Shown here: positions 1 to 7,938 of the stretch, in pieces | Layout of the letters: each line of letters starts with the position of its first letter | Position numbering within the stretch: the first letter of the stretch is position 1 | DNA from: Chloroflexota bacterium | GTDB taxonomy: Bacteria > Chloroflexota > Anaerolineae > Promineifilales > Promineifilaceae | Direction of reading: 5' to 3' | DNA length: 46,601 nt | Assembly: GCA_020629055.1 (NCBI GenBank) | Contig: JAHDEB010000003.1 | Coordinates: 1 to 46,601, forward strand | Notes under the pieces: model-generated | Database searches by the model: none | The model's input: the letters and a program-made list of their open reading frames with translations, nothing else | Told to the model about the DNA's origin: nothing | Program-made: the position numbers and the translations under genes

Positions 1-233
1 TTGGCCCGCATCGGTTCTGTCGGGATCCTTGCTAGCTTTTCAAATGCCAATTCTGCGGCAACACCCGCCATATGGGAATCTCCACAGCCGGTAATGACGA
101 TACGCTTAATCGATAAGCACTCATCATGATTTAGGACCAAGCGCACCCGCTTATCCAATGCTTTAAACTCACTTCGGATCATCTCCGGTAAGCTTTCTAC
201 TTGCTCGACCATTGCGTTTTTATTTTCTGTCAT
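1..233 (-). CDS. SIS-domain phosphosugar isomerase, N-terminal part only
   Basis: Reading the minus strand from the ATG at 233 gives 77 codons that run off the window edge, so only the N-terminus is present. A good ribosome site (GTGAGG) lies 7 nt upstream of the ATG. The motif TGCGDS at residues 48-53 is the phosphosugar-binding start of an SIS domain, as in the isomerase half of GlmS and AgaS-like proteins. It is the last visible gene of the minus-strand run that includes two PfkB kinases and another SIS protein, so it probably isomerises or deaminates a sugar phosphate in the same pathway. The substrate cannot be read from this fragment. Confidence 0.75.
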   Translation of the reverse strand, partial: MTENKNAMVEQVESLPEMIRSEFKALDKRVRLVLNHDECLSIKRIVITGCGDSHMAGVAAELAFEKLARIPTEPMRA

Positions 234-280
234 TTCGTTTCCTCACTTTTGTCTGTCAGCCAAGCGCTGAATTGCTTAAA

Positions 281-1201
281 TTACCTTTTTTCTAAAAATG
301 CCTCGACCTCAGCCACCGTCGGCAGCCCGCCTCTTGGCCCTAGCCCGGTCACCGATAGGGCTGCCGCACCGTTGGCAAACGTTAGGCATCGGGCCAGCCC
401 ATGTCCTTGTAAGGTCGAGCCGAGAAAGGCGGCATTAAAGGTGTCGCCCGCTCCCGTCGTATCTTGGACGTCAACGATGTGGCCAGAGATTTGAGCTTCA
501 GTATCGGCCGTGACCGCCAATGCCCCCTTGCCCGCTAGGGTTACAACAACGGTTTTCGGCCCAAAGGCCAGCAGATTCCGTGCCTCATCTAAGGTGGCAC
601 GTTTACCAGCCACACGCATAAATCCGTTCTCATTAAAAGATGCGATGTCTACCCATTCCAACATCGCGTCTAATTCTTGTCGGGTTAAATGGGACGTCGA
701 CTCAATGTCGATCATCACTTTGGTTTGGTTTTCGCGAGCGATTTTCGCAAGGCGAATAAATTCCGTGGCGTCAGATGGAAAGGTGTGAATCGCACGAGTT
801 TGGCTAAGCGCCTGATGGTAATCGTCATCAGAATAGATGGGGTCAAAAGTGGTGGCTACAATAATCGAGCGCTCCCCATCAGGTTCGATCAAGATCACCG
901 TGAACGGGGTGTCCCCATCTTTGTTGACACGCACAAAGTCGGTCGCGACACCGAAATTGCCAAAATCATCGATGATGATTTGCCCGCCCTCATCTTTGCC
1001 TACGGTTGAAAAAGATGCGGTTCGCATCCCTAGTCGTGCCGCAGCGCAGGCGAAGTTGGCACATGGGCCGCCGGGTAAACGCCCTACCAAATCACCCATG
1101 ATTTTTTCACCGTAACCGGGAAGACGATCGACCTTCATAACGATATCAAGGTCGATGCCATCGATGGCAATGATGTCAAACGGCCGCTCTGCCAAATCCA
1201 T
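281..1201 (-). CDS. PfkB-family (ribokinase-like) carbohydrate kinase
   Basis: A 306-residue cytoplasmic kinase of normal length for the ribokinase/PfkB fold, which phosphorylates a sugar or nucleoside hydroxyl with ATP. The N-terminal substrate signature is PGGPCANFACAAARLG. The C-terminal signature DTTGAGDTF spans residues 247-255, with D253 as the expected catalytic base. The open frame extends 29 codons further upstream (to 1288), but that extension lies wholly inside a palindromic repeat, and an AGGA sits 8 nt before the ATG at 1201, so I start there. It follows another PfkB gene and two nucleoside hydrolases on the same strand, so ribose or a related pentose from nucleosides is the likely substrate. 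That assignment is inference from context. Confidence 0.85.
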   Translation of the reverse strand: MDLAERPFDIIAIDGIDLDIVMKVDRLPGYGEKIMGDLVGRLPGGPCANFACAAARLGMRTASFSTVGKDEGGQIIIDDFGNFGVATDFVRVNKDGDTPFTVILIEPDGERSIIVATTFDPIYSDDDYHQALSQTRAIHTFPSDATEFIRLAKIARENQTKVMIDIESTSHLTRQELDAMLEWVDIASFNENGFMRVAGKRATLDEARNLLAFGPKTVVVTLAGKGALAVTADTEAQISGHIVDVQDTTGAGDTFNAAFLGSTLQGHGLARCLTFANGAAALSVTGLGPRGGLPTVAEVEAFLEKR

Positions 1202-1211
1202 GTCAATAATC

Positions 1212-1349
1212 CTAAGAAACTGTTTGATAAATCGAAAAAAGCCATCTTTTACAGGATAGACAGGGTTTTCAGGATGATGCTTTCCCATCTAACTATTCTG
1301 TTCATCTTGTAAATCCTGTCTGAAAATCAATTATCAAACAGTCTCTAAG
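1212..1349. repeat. MITE-like imperfect palindrome between two kinase genes
   Basis: The arms at 1212-1230 and 1331-1349 are inverted repeats matching at 17 of 19 positions and sharing ACTGTTTGATAA. Inside them, a motif resembling ACAGGATAGACAGGG (left) and AATCCTGTC (right) also forms a degenerate inverted pair. The roughly 140-nt unit fills the gap between the two PfkB genes. It has no coding potential of its own and looks like a miniature inverted-repeat element or a long intergenic hairpin. It supplies in-frame codons that falsely lengthen the downstream kinase frame. Confidence 0.6.
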
Positions 1350-1361
1350 AAATTTTCAGCC

Positions 1362-2267
1362 CTAAACGTTGCGAATCAACGTTAAAACTTTTTTGGCTCG
1401 TTCTTGTGCCTGCGCCATGACCGCTTTATCAATTAGCGGCGGGCCGACCTGCTCTAGGGCGATAGCCGCACTAACGCTCGCTTGTGCGGCCGCTTGGTGC
1501 ACGTCTTTTGTTTCTAACCATCCGATTAAAAGACCACCACAAAACGCATTGCCTGCCCCAGTGACGTCAACAACATCGGCCGCGGCCGCGGGGACGTGTA
1601 GGAACAGGTCGCTTTCTCTTTCATAAACCAACGCGCCATCCTTCCCTTTGCGCAGGGCAACAAGGCGTGGCCCTAGCTGGGCCAAAGCACGCAGCTGCTC
1701 TTTTTCACTGTCATTGCCCACCAATAGCTCGGCCCCTACTTCATCGGGGGAAAAAACTTCAAAATGGGGCAGGCAGCCTTTAAATGCTTCAATTTCGGCC
1801 GCTGTACTGTCGTCCCCCACAAGGGGTTCAGCGCTTAAGACGACGCCTGCAGCCACAAGGGCCTTTACAAACGCTTCTTCGGGGGCATCCCCTCGTCCTA
1901 AAAAATGGAGCGCTTTTAATGTGGGTGAAATCGGTTGAGCTGCGGGAATACGGACCAGTTGCTGAAACCAAGCCTCTGAGGTGACGCGGGGTACCTGCGT
2001 GCGCCGGCCGTCTTCTTCTAGCACCTGCCATGCCCGGGGTGTGGGGAGGTCTGTCACAACCAGCCCGCTGCCGTCAAAGCCGAGCGGAGCCAGTGAATGG
2101 GGATCGAAGTCGCCCCCCACCGCACCAGAAGCGACAACATCTTGCTGCCATACACGCATTCCGCAAGAGGCATACAAGCCACCGCCCCCCAGCGTTTTCA
2201 TCGCTGTTTGCCCATCGGGATAAATGATGTCGTCGAGGATGATTCCCCAGCTTGTGTAAAAACTCAT
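1362..2267 (-). CDS. PfkB-family protein, MAK32-like, with Asn at the catalytic Asp position
   Basis: A 301-residue PfkB-fold protein. The N-terminal glycine-rich stretch is TLGGGGLYASCG. The C-terminal signature reads DVTGAGNAFCGG (residues 234-245), so the catalytic-base Asp of the family's GAGD motif is Asn240 here. The protein at 19041-19958 is a clear paralogue with the same GAGN change, the same FPDG/YPDG start region and the same ALEQ motif near the C-terminus. Such GAGN/GGGN versions resemble the yeast MAK32 branch, whose biochemistry is poorly known. The start ATG overlaps the stop of the upstream SIS gene (ATGA), indicating translational coupling. It may be a kinase with altered catalysis or a ligand-binding relative. 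Confidence 0.8.
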   Translation of the reverse strand: MSFYTSWGIILDDIIYPDGQTAMKTLGGGGLYASCGMRVWQQDVVASGAVGGDFDPHSLAPLGFDGSGLVVTDLPTPRAWQVLEEDGRRTQVPRVTSEAWFQQLVRIPAAQPISPTLKALHFLGRGDAPEEAFVKALVAAGVVLSAEPLVGDDSTAAEIEAFKGCLPHFEVFSPDEVGAELLVGNDSEKEQLRALAQLGPRLVALRKGKDGALVYERESDLFLHVPAAAADVVDVTGAGNAFCGGLLIGWLETKDVHQAAAQASVSAAIALEQVGPPLIDKAVMAQAQERAKKVLTLIRNV

Positions 2268-3367
2268 TGGGGAACTGATTTAGGCCTTTGATAGCCGGTT
2301 GCTAATTTGCGGGCGGCTAATTCGATGCTAAGTATGTGCAGTGGAAGCAGGGTTAATAATGGACTCATCCCGTCCGGTACGCTGGGCACCACAACGCCGT
2401 CTGATTCTGTCAGAAGCAAATCGGCCGTTTCCGGTGTGGCGACCACAAACAAATGGCTGCCCCATGCCCGCACAACTCGAGCGGTATCCACACAGCGACT
2501 GTTTACCACGCTATCGGGTGCGATTAGGATCACGATATCCTCTGGCAACGCAACGCCGATGCGCAATGCATGGTGGAACTCTTCGACCGTAAGCGCCAGA
2601 CTTGCATCTTGTGGCCCTGCAGCCAGCAGGGCGGAGCCGTTTTGGGCCATGGCAAAGCTGGGGCCACCGCCGACAAAGGTGTATTGGCACCGTTGCCCCG
2701 CATGCTTGCTCTGATGGTCGCTTAAAAATGATTGAATGCGTGCAGCGCTTTGTTCAAGGACGGCCGTCATCTGGTCTGGGATCGCGTTAAGCCGAGCTTC
2801 TAAGTCGGCAGCTTGATCAGCTGATAGATGGCCACGTGCTTTGCCAAAGGCGATGGCTAGACTGATGAGTGTGGCTATAGTGGCGCTTGTTGTCTGCGCG
2901 GGCCAACCGACCTTTGAGCCACGCGGGATGAGTGCGACGGGTGGTTTGGAGACAAACGGATTGTCTTCGGCCGGATTGTCTGTCACGCCGATGACCAATG
3001 CGCCGGATGCTAGTGCTAAATCGAGCGCATCCCAAGTGGTGGTTGGGCGGCCGCTAGAGCTAATGACAAAATGAGCCGTTTGCTCATCGTCACCCAAACG
3101 GCCGTAAGCGGCATATTCATACGCTTGCAACGGTTCAAATGGAACCCCTGCGTAAGTTTCCCAAGCGGTGCGTACCGCCTGAGCTGCAAACCACGAATCC
3201 CCCGAACCACTCGCCAGAACCTGATTGATATTGCGCTCTGCCATTTGTCGTGCCAGCGTTTCGATTGTTGGGGCCAAATCGGCTAAAACGCGGGCGATCA
3301 CGCGGGGTTGTGCCGCAACTTCCTCACGCGTATTGCCGATCGGCATCATGCCTGTATCGTTTGACAA
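2264..3367 (-). CDS. SIS-domain sugar-phosphate isomerase/deaminase
   Basis: A 367-residue cytoplasmic protein with two SIS-type halves. The first has SGSGDS near residues 53-58 and ISSSGRPTT near 102-110. The second has VGGGPSFAMA and an EEFHHA motif that resembles the catalytic-region EL/F-x-H of GlmS-type isomerases. It lacks the glutaminase domain of GlmS, so it should act on an existing amino- or keto-sugar phosphate. The start is TTG: AAGGAGG sits 6 nt upstream, whereas the later ATG pair at codons 7-8 has no such site. It is coupled by a 4-nt overlap to the downstream PfkB-like gene, suggesting paired steps in sugar-phosphate metabolism. The exact substrate is unknown. Confidence 0.8.
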   Translation of the reverse strand: MSNDTGMMPIGNTREEVAAQPRVIARVLADLAPTIETLARQMAERNINQVLASGSGDSWFAAQAVRTAWETYAGVPFEPLQAYEYAAYGRLGDDEQTAHFVISSSGRPTTTWDALDLALASGALVIGVTDNPAEDNPFVSKPPVALIPRGSKVGWPAQTTSATIATLISLAIAFGKARGHLSADQAADLEARLNAIPDQMTAVLEQSAARIQSFLSDHQSKHAGQRCQYTFVGGGPSFAMAQNGSALLAAGPQDASLALTVEEFHHALRIGVALPEDIVILIAPDSVVNSRCVDTARVVRAWGSHLFVVATPETADLLLTESDGVVVPSVPDGMSPLLTLLPLHILSIELAARKLATGYQRPKSVPQ

Positions 3368-3381
3368 AAGAGTCCTCCTTC

Positions 3382-3468
3382 GGATTGGGATTTTAATAAC
3401 TGTCCCAACTTAAATCCCGATCCTATCCAGCTAAACTTTAAACTTGGGACAATTGTTTAAAGTTCAGC
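3382..3468 (-). repeat. Tandem hairpin pair with complementary loops (copy 1)
   Basis: Hairpin A spans 3382-3423: 14-bp arms with 12 matches and a 14-nt loop containing TGTCCCAA. Hairpin B spans 3430-3468: 14-bp arms with 13 matches and the loop TTGGGACAATT. The two loops are complementary over 8 nt (TGTCCCAA with TTGGGACA), so the RNA could form a kissing-loop structure. The pair lies between a nucleoside hydrolase stop and the SIS gene start, in a minus-strand transcription unit. In transcript order the TGTCCC loop comes first, the same order as in the second copy at 29398-29484, although the stem sequences differ completely. Confidence 0.6.
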
Positions 3469-3470
3469 CC

Positions 3471-4430
3471 TTAAGGGTAGGTTTGTAGGATATCTAAAAA
3501 TAGTTTCCAGAAGCGGTCAGCGTCTACCGCAACCGCGACCTCGGCGTTGGGTTTTTCGCCACGTGGCTCGCCTGTATCGGTCCGACGGCCGCGATAATCG
3601 CAAACGGTCATTCCATAGGTATTAGTGCCAGCCAATTCGATCGCAACGTGCATCGATTCAAAAGTTAAAATATTAGGATCAATCAGCGCAGCCACCGCCA
3701 ACGGGTCGTGCATCGATCCCCCTGGTAAGCCATAAAGGATTTTTAGCCGTTCGCTATAAAAATCGAGCATGTCGGCAACCGCCACGGCCGTCCGACTGCC
3801 CATGTCTCGGATTTGCTTGCGATAAGCTGGGGTCGCATTGACTTGGCGAGTTACGTTGAGCCCGACCATTTTGATCGGAATCCCACTGGTAAAGATGATG
3901 TGGGCCGCTTCAGCATCTGCCCAAATGTTAAATTCAGCAACTGCGGTAGCGTTCCCCATTGTGGTTGAGCCACCCATCAAGCTGATCTCGGTAATGTGGT
4001 CAACGATGTCGGGATAGCGCCGTATAGCGGCCCCGATATTGGTCATGGGGCCGACCGGAATAAGATGCAGATTTTCAGTTTCTTTTGCGGTGCGGTAGAT
4101 AAAGTCAACCGCATGCTCTTCTAAAATTGGGACGGTTGGTTCGTGAATGACCGGCCCATCAAGACCTGTTTTGCCGTGTGCGCCTGCCCCATCATCGGCC
4201 GATTCATCTTCTCTTAGCAATGGGCGGTCATAGCCAGCGGCAATCGGGATATGCTCTAGGCCGGCAACTTCAACCGCGTAGCGTGCGTTCTTGGTTGTTT
4301 TCGGCAAAGAAGCATTGCCAAAAACAGTTGTGATCCCTTTAAGGTCCATGGTGCGTGCACCCAACAAAATTCCCATGACATCATCATGGCCTGGGTCGCA
4401 ATCGATTATGGCTGGGATCTTGGCTGTCAT
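3471..4430 (-). CDS. Inosine/uridine-preferring nucleoside hydrolase (IUNH) paralogue A
   Basis: A 319-residue enzyme of usual family length that cleaves the N-glycosidic bond of ribonucleosides to free base and ribose. The calcium-binding N-terminal cluster is DCDPGHDD (residues 10-17). Mid-protein it has EFNIWADAEAA and near the end MHDPLAVAAL, both typical IUNH active-site segments. The ATG overlaps the stop of the upstream IUNH gene by 4 nt. Its own stop codon lies in a short sequence (TTAAGGGCTGAAC) that recurs at the stop of the amidase at 44035. It sits downstream of an ABC importer and upstream of PfkB and SIS genes, fitting import, hydrolysis and phosphorylation of nucleoside sugars. 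Base preference cannot be read from sequence. Confidence 0.92.
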   Translation of the reverse strand: MTAKIPAIIDCDPGHDDVMGILLGARTMDLKGITTVFGNASLPKTTKNARYAVEVAGLEHIPIAAGYDRPLLREDESADDGAGAHGKTGLDGPVIHEPTVPILEEHAVDFIYRTAKETENLHLIPVGPMTNIGAAIRRYPDIVDHITEISLMGGSTTMGNATAVAEFNIWADAEAAHIIFTSGIPIKMVGLNVTRQVNATPAYRKQIRDMGSRTAVAVADMLDFYSERLKILYGLPGGSMHDPLAVAALIDPNILTFESMHVAIELAGTNTYGMTVCDYRGRRTDTGEPRGEKPNAEVAVAVDADRFWKLFLDILQTYP

Positions 4431-5380
4431 TTGAAGGCCCCCATCAGTCGCTGTTTATACAGTTCAAGGAAGCGTGCGTTGTCGACATCGACACACACAT
4501 GAATGTTTGGCTCGCCGTTGCCACGGTGGCGCCAATCGGCCGCGGTCATGCCGGAGTGGCTGGGGCTGTTGGTTTCGACCTGAACGTACAATTTCTTTGT
4601 GGTAAACAAAGTAGGGTCGATCACATAGGCTAGGGCAGAGGAATCATGCACGTGGAAGCCGACAAGATTGTCGTATTCAAGGTAAAAGGCCATGTAGTGG
4701 GGGACGATTTTACAAATGAAGTCGGTATATCGGTTCCCGGCCGACTTTAGCTCCTCCATGTATTCAGGCGTCATGACCGTCATCCGTGTCACGTCGAGCC
4801 CGACCATGGTTACTTTCCATGGGGCTTCAAAGACGATTTTGGCCGCTTCGGGGTCGTTATGAATGTTCGCCTCAGCGACGGCCGAAGCATTCCCTTTCGC
4901 ATTTGCCGCCCCACCCATCAGGACAACCTCTTTCACGTTTTCAGCAATTTTAGGTTCTAGCATTACCGCTAGGGCGATATTGGTCAACGGCCCCAACGGC
5001 ACAAGTGTAATCTCCCCTGGGTTTGCCATCACTGTATCAACTATGAACTGTGCCGCCCGACGGGGATCTGGTTTAACCGTAGGCAGTGGGAAATCAACTT
5101 CACCTAATCCATTCCGGCCGTGGACGCGCCAGCCAAACCCTTCGAATTTCCGCTGCAAAGGAGATTCTGCCCCCTGCGCGACCGGAACATCGGGGCGGCC
5201 GGCGAGTTCGACCAGCCGCAGCGCATTAAGTGTGGTGATGTCTCCACCCCCATTGCCAAAGATCGTGGTTAGCCCTTCGATCTGCACTTCAGGGGAACAA
5301 AAGGCAAATAGAATTGCCATTGAATCATCGACGCCGGGATCGGTATCAATGATGATGCGCGTTGGGTTTTGCTTGCTCAT
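4427..5380 (-). CDS. Inosine/uridine-preferring nucleoside hydrolase (IUNH) paralogue B
   Basis: A 317-residue nucleoside hydrolase with the metal cluster DTDPGVDD at residues 12-19, EANIHNDPEAA in the middle and VHDSSALAYV near the end. The last segment replaces the usual HDP with HDS, a change near the active site that could alter specificity. It is only distantly similar to the adjacent paralogue it overlaps by 4 nt, so the pair is not a recent duplication and probably covers different nucleosides. No convincing Shine-Dalgarno sequence precedes the ATG. It lies 286 nt downstream of the permease gene in the same direction. Confidence 0.92.
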   Translation of the reverse strand: MSKQNPTRIIIDTDPGVDDSMAILFAFCSPEVQIEGLTTIFGNGGGDITTLNALRLVELAGRPDVPVAQGAESPLQRKFEGFGWRVHGRNGLGEVDFPLPTVKPDPRRAAQFIVDTVMANPGEITLVPLGPLTNIALAVMLEPKIAENVKEVVLMGGAANAKGNASAVAEANIHNDPEAAKIVFEAPWKVTMVGLDVTRMTVMTPEYMEELKSAGNRYTDFICKIVPHYMAFYLEYDNLVGFHVHDSSALAYVIDPTLFTTKKLYVQVETNSPSHSGMTAADWRHRGNGEPNIHVCVDVDNARFLELYKQRLMGAFK

Positions 5381-5666
5381 ATGATGATGTAAATTTGTTC
5401 TTGTTCAGCACCCCAATTTGTTGGATTCAAGCAACACGCTTAGGAACGAGATTTCTGTTTTGCTCGCAAATATCTGGTACGCGATGCGTTAATTGATCCA
5501 CGTGTCAACAGTTACGCTTTACGCAACACGTTTTTAAGGATGGGGGACTGAACAGTTACCGAGGTTTAAATAAAAGTCTCTACTTTTCAATTGTTCCTTA
5601 GGTAAACAGATACCGTGGTGAGAGACGAACCACAACCTACTAACGTCTAATCACTTTTCTTCGTGT
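5381..5666. other. Intergenic region between permease and nucleoside hydrolase
   Basis: No gene is seen. The stretch 5509-5535 ends in TACGCAACACG followed by five T, resembling one arm of the long hairpin at 17777-17834. A small hairpin AAAAGT-CTCT-ACTTTT lies at 5572-5587, inside a weaker imperfect stem (GTTACC near 5555 with GGTAAAC near 5601). These could end or attenuate transcription between the transporter and the hydrolase genes, but neither has a clean stem and T-run on the minus strand. Confidence 0.4.
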
Positions 5667-6617
5667 TTAGCCTTTCACACCGGTCTGTGCAATACCTTCG
5701 GTATAGTATCTTTGCAGTAACATGAAGAGGATGATAACCGGTACCGAGGCTAAGCTAGCACCGGCAAATCGACGCCCCCAAAATGTGGTTCGCTGTGTTT
5801 GTGTCAGAGCCAGGGTGACTTGGATCACCTGAATGTTTTTATTGCTTACAGCGATCAATGGCCATAAGAACAGGTTCCAGATAAATTGAAACTCCAACAA
5901 AGACATGGTGATCAAACCCGGAACAGACAATGGCATAATCACATGCCTTAAAATCTGTACGTAGTTCGCACCGTCAATGATGGCAGCCTCATCCAGCTCG
6001 TATGGGATCTCCTTGAAAAATTGGATCAAGGCAAAGATGACAAAGGGGCTGGCAAACCAGGGCAATATCATCGCCCAATAGGTGTTGGCAAAGCCCATCT
6101 GGCGAACCACAATAAACAATGGAACGAGCGTGACTTGAACAGGAACAAACAAGGTGGCGATCACGTAGATCAGAAGCACGTTTTTGCGCGGAAAGGGCAA
6201 TCTAGAAAAGAAGAAGGCCGCCAATGTGTTAAAGATCAAACTGGAGATAACAACACCGGCCGAAACGATAAACGAGTTGAGCAAACTTCTGTCAAACCTC
6301 AAACTTTCTCGGGCACCCTCTTCGTTTAAACTCATGATCGTTTTGTAGTGGTCTAAGGTCCACTCATCCGGCCGGGGCCAAAATGTATGGATCGAGAGGG
6401 GGAAGAGGTTGGCTAAAATTTCACTTTCTTGTCGAAAGCTGGCTAGGATGGTCCAGATAAATGGTGTTAGAAAAATGACCACAAGGAAAAAATAAGCTAT
6501 CCACCTGACGATATCCAGTGGGCGAATAGACAATACTTTTTTGGTTAAGGCGGCTCTTAAAGTCACCGGCTTAACTTGATTTCTTCGAATATTTGGGGAG
6601 TCCTGCGTATTTTCCAA
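5667..6617 (-). CDS. CUT1-family sugar ABC transporter permease (MalG-like)
   Basis: An inner-membrane permease of about 316 residues with a cytoplasmic N-terminus and around six predicted membrane segments. The EAA loop that contacts the ATPase is present (EAAIIDGANYVQI followed by IMPLSVPG). The frame has two TTG candidates. AGGAG abuts the first (6623) with no spacer but lies 6 nt before the second (6617), so I prefer the second. It pairs with the permease at 6718 and the lipoprotein at 7939 to form an importer; no ATPase gene is present in the window. Next to nucleoside hydrolases the cargo may be nucleosides or pentoses, though CUT1 systems classically carry oligosaccharides. Confidence 0.88.
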   Translation of the reverse strand: MENTQDSPNIRRNQVKPVTLRAALTKKVLSIRPLDIVRWIAYFFLVVIFLTPFIWTILASFRQESEILANLFPLSIHTFWPRPDEWTLDHYKTIMSLNEEGARESLRFDRSLLNSFIVSAGVVISSLIFNTLAAFFFSRLPFPRKNVLLIYVIATLFVPVQVTLVPLFIVVRQMGFANTYWAMILPWFASPFVIFALIQFFKEIPYELDEAAIIDGANYVQILRHVIMPLSVPGLITMSLLEFQFIWNLFLWPLIAVSNKNIQVIQVTLALTQTQRTTFWGRRFAGASLASVPVIILFMLLQRYYTEGIAQTGVKG

Positions 6618-6717
6618 GTCCAACTCCTATAATGTTTGATAGACTGAACCCGAACTGTTGGTCGATCCAGCTGTATAAATCTTTAAAACGTTCCGAAAAT
6701 AGAGCATCGGATGGATA

Positions 6718-7635
6718 TTAGTAATCCGTATCTAAAATGCGCATTTGGCCGTAACTAATGATGAGCAATATGACCAGGGTGACCATCGATAAGGCGCTTG
6801 CATAGCCCATATCTTGGAATAAGAACCCTTGCTGATAAATATAATGGACAATCACGTTGGTGGACTCTAACGGGCCACCTTTTGTCATTTGATAAACAGG
6901 TGCAAACATTTGGAACGAGAAGGCAACTTGTGTGACCAAAACAAACATTAACACCGGGCGTAAAAGGGGCAGTGTGACATTCCAAAAACGTTGCCACGAG
7001 TTGGCCCCATCCACAATAGCCGCCTCATAATAGACTTGGGGTATCCCCTTAAGCCCGGCCATGAGTATGATCATACTAAAGCCGACATCCTTCCATATCA
7101 TCATCACTGTTAATGATGGCAATGCGCGGTTCTCATGCGATATAAAGCGCATTTTCGGCAAACCTACAGAGGAAAGCACACTTTGAAATAGACCTTGCTC
7201 TGAATGATACATTAAGGCCCAAATGATAGAGACGACAATGATTGAGGTCACCAAAGGGGCCATGATCGCAGAGCGAACGATTGCCGAGCCAAGCGACTGT
7301 TTTGAAAGGAATAAGGCGAGGGCTAAGGCTAAAATAACTTGAATCGGGATCTTGGCACCAACATAGATCAGTGTCACCCGCAAAGAGTTCCAGAAGGCTT
7401 CATCCCCCCACATTCGAATGTAGTGGTCAAAGCCAATAAAACCACGGTAACCCCCTAACAAGCTGTAGTTATAAAGGCTCGAACGGGCTGCTGAAAAAAT
7501 TGGATAATAGCGAAAGAGGGTAAAGTTTATCAACGCTGGCAAGATAAACATGAACGCAACGATGTAATTGCGTCTGCGCCAGGTAAAAAAGCGATTAAAG
7601 GCTGATTCGGTTTCAGTGGGTGCCGTTCCCTGCAT
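6718..7635 (-). CDS. CUT1-family sugar ABC transporter permease (MalF/UgpA-like)
   Basis: A 305-residue inner-membrane protein with about six hydrophobic segments and the permease EAA loop (EAAIVDGANSWQRF then TLPLLRPV). The N-terminal RRRNYIVAFMFILPAL segment is typical of the first membrane helix of the MalF-like partner. It sits between the lipoprotein and the MalG-like permease, the standard CUT1 gene order. The 303-nt gap separating it from the binding-protein gene contains two strong hairpins, which probably lowers permease output relative to the binding protein. Confidence 0.9.
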   Translation of the reverse strand: MQGTAPTETESAFNRFFTWRRRNYIVAFMFILPALINFTLFRYYPIFSAARSSLYNYSLLGGYRGFIGFDHYIRMWGDEAFWNSLRVTLIYVGAKIPIQVILALALALFLSKQSLGSAIVRSAIMAPLVTSIIVVSIIWALMYHSEQGLFQSVLSSVGLPKMRFISHENRALPSLTVMMIWKDVGFSMIILMAGLKGIPQVYYEAAIVDGANSWQRFWNVTLPLLRPVLMFVLVTQVAFSFQMFAPVYQMTKGGPLESTNVIVHYIYQQGFLFQDMGYASALSMVTLVILLIISYGQMRILDTDY

Positions 7636-7938
7636 AATTTTTACTCTTATGAAAGCGAACTAAATAACAGTCTCGTCTCGAGTTCGCGTTTCTGCCTAGC
7701 TGGCGATTTACTTTAGTTAGTTTTTAAATCGTCAGCCTTAAATGCTCTACACGTCATCTCTGCTGAGGCTGCATTCGCAGAAATGAGATCACTTTTGTGA
7801 ATAGGTTAAAACGAAATGGTTCTTTGGAACGCTCCTTACCAAGCTGGATGTAGGTGCAAGTTCCAAAGAACCAATGAGACAAGGTTGAGAGTGTAACTCT
7901 CAACCTTGAACTAATCGTGTCGATAAAAGGGGAGAGGC
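7636..7938. other. Intergenic region with two hairpins between binding-protein and permease genes
   Basis: No gene is seen. A hairpin with a 13-bp perfect stem GGTTCTTTGGAAC (7818-7830 with 7860-7872) has a 29-nt loop. A second perfect hairpin (AAGGTTGAGAGT, 7881-7892 with 7896-7907, 3-nt loop) lies just after the lipoprotein stop in the minus direction. A weaker inverted pair (GGCGATTTA with TAAATCGTC) lies around 7700-7735. None is followed by a clear T-run on the minus strand. They look like mRNA-stabilising or attenuating structures that would let the lipoprotein be made in excess over the permeases. Confidence 0.55.

Noticed and set aside
1202..1288. 29-codon N-terminal extension of the PfkB kinase ending at 281
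   Set aside because: It lies entirely inside the MITE-like palindrome, the family starts near MDLAERPFD, and an AGGA ribosome site precedes the ATG at 1201.
4863..5384. 173-codon plus-strand open frame opposite a nucleoside hydrolase
   Set aside because: Ser/Pro/Thr-rich translation typical of an antisense shadow; the minus-strand frame has full IUNH motifs.
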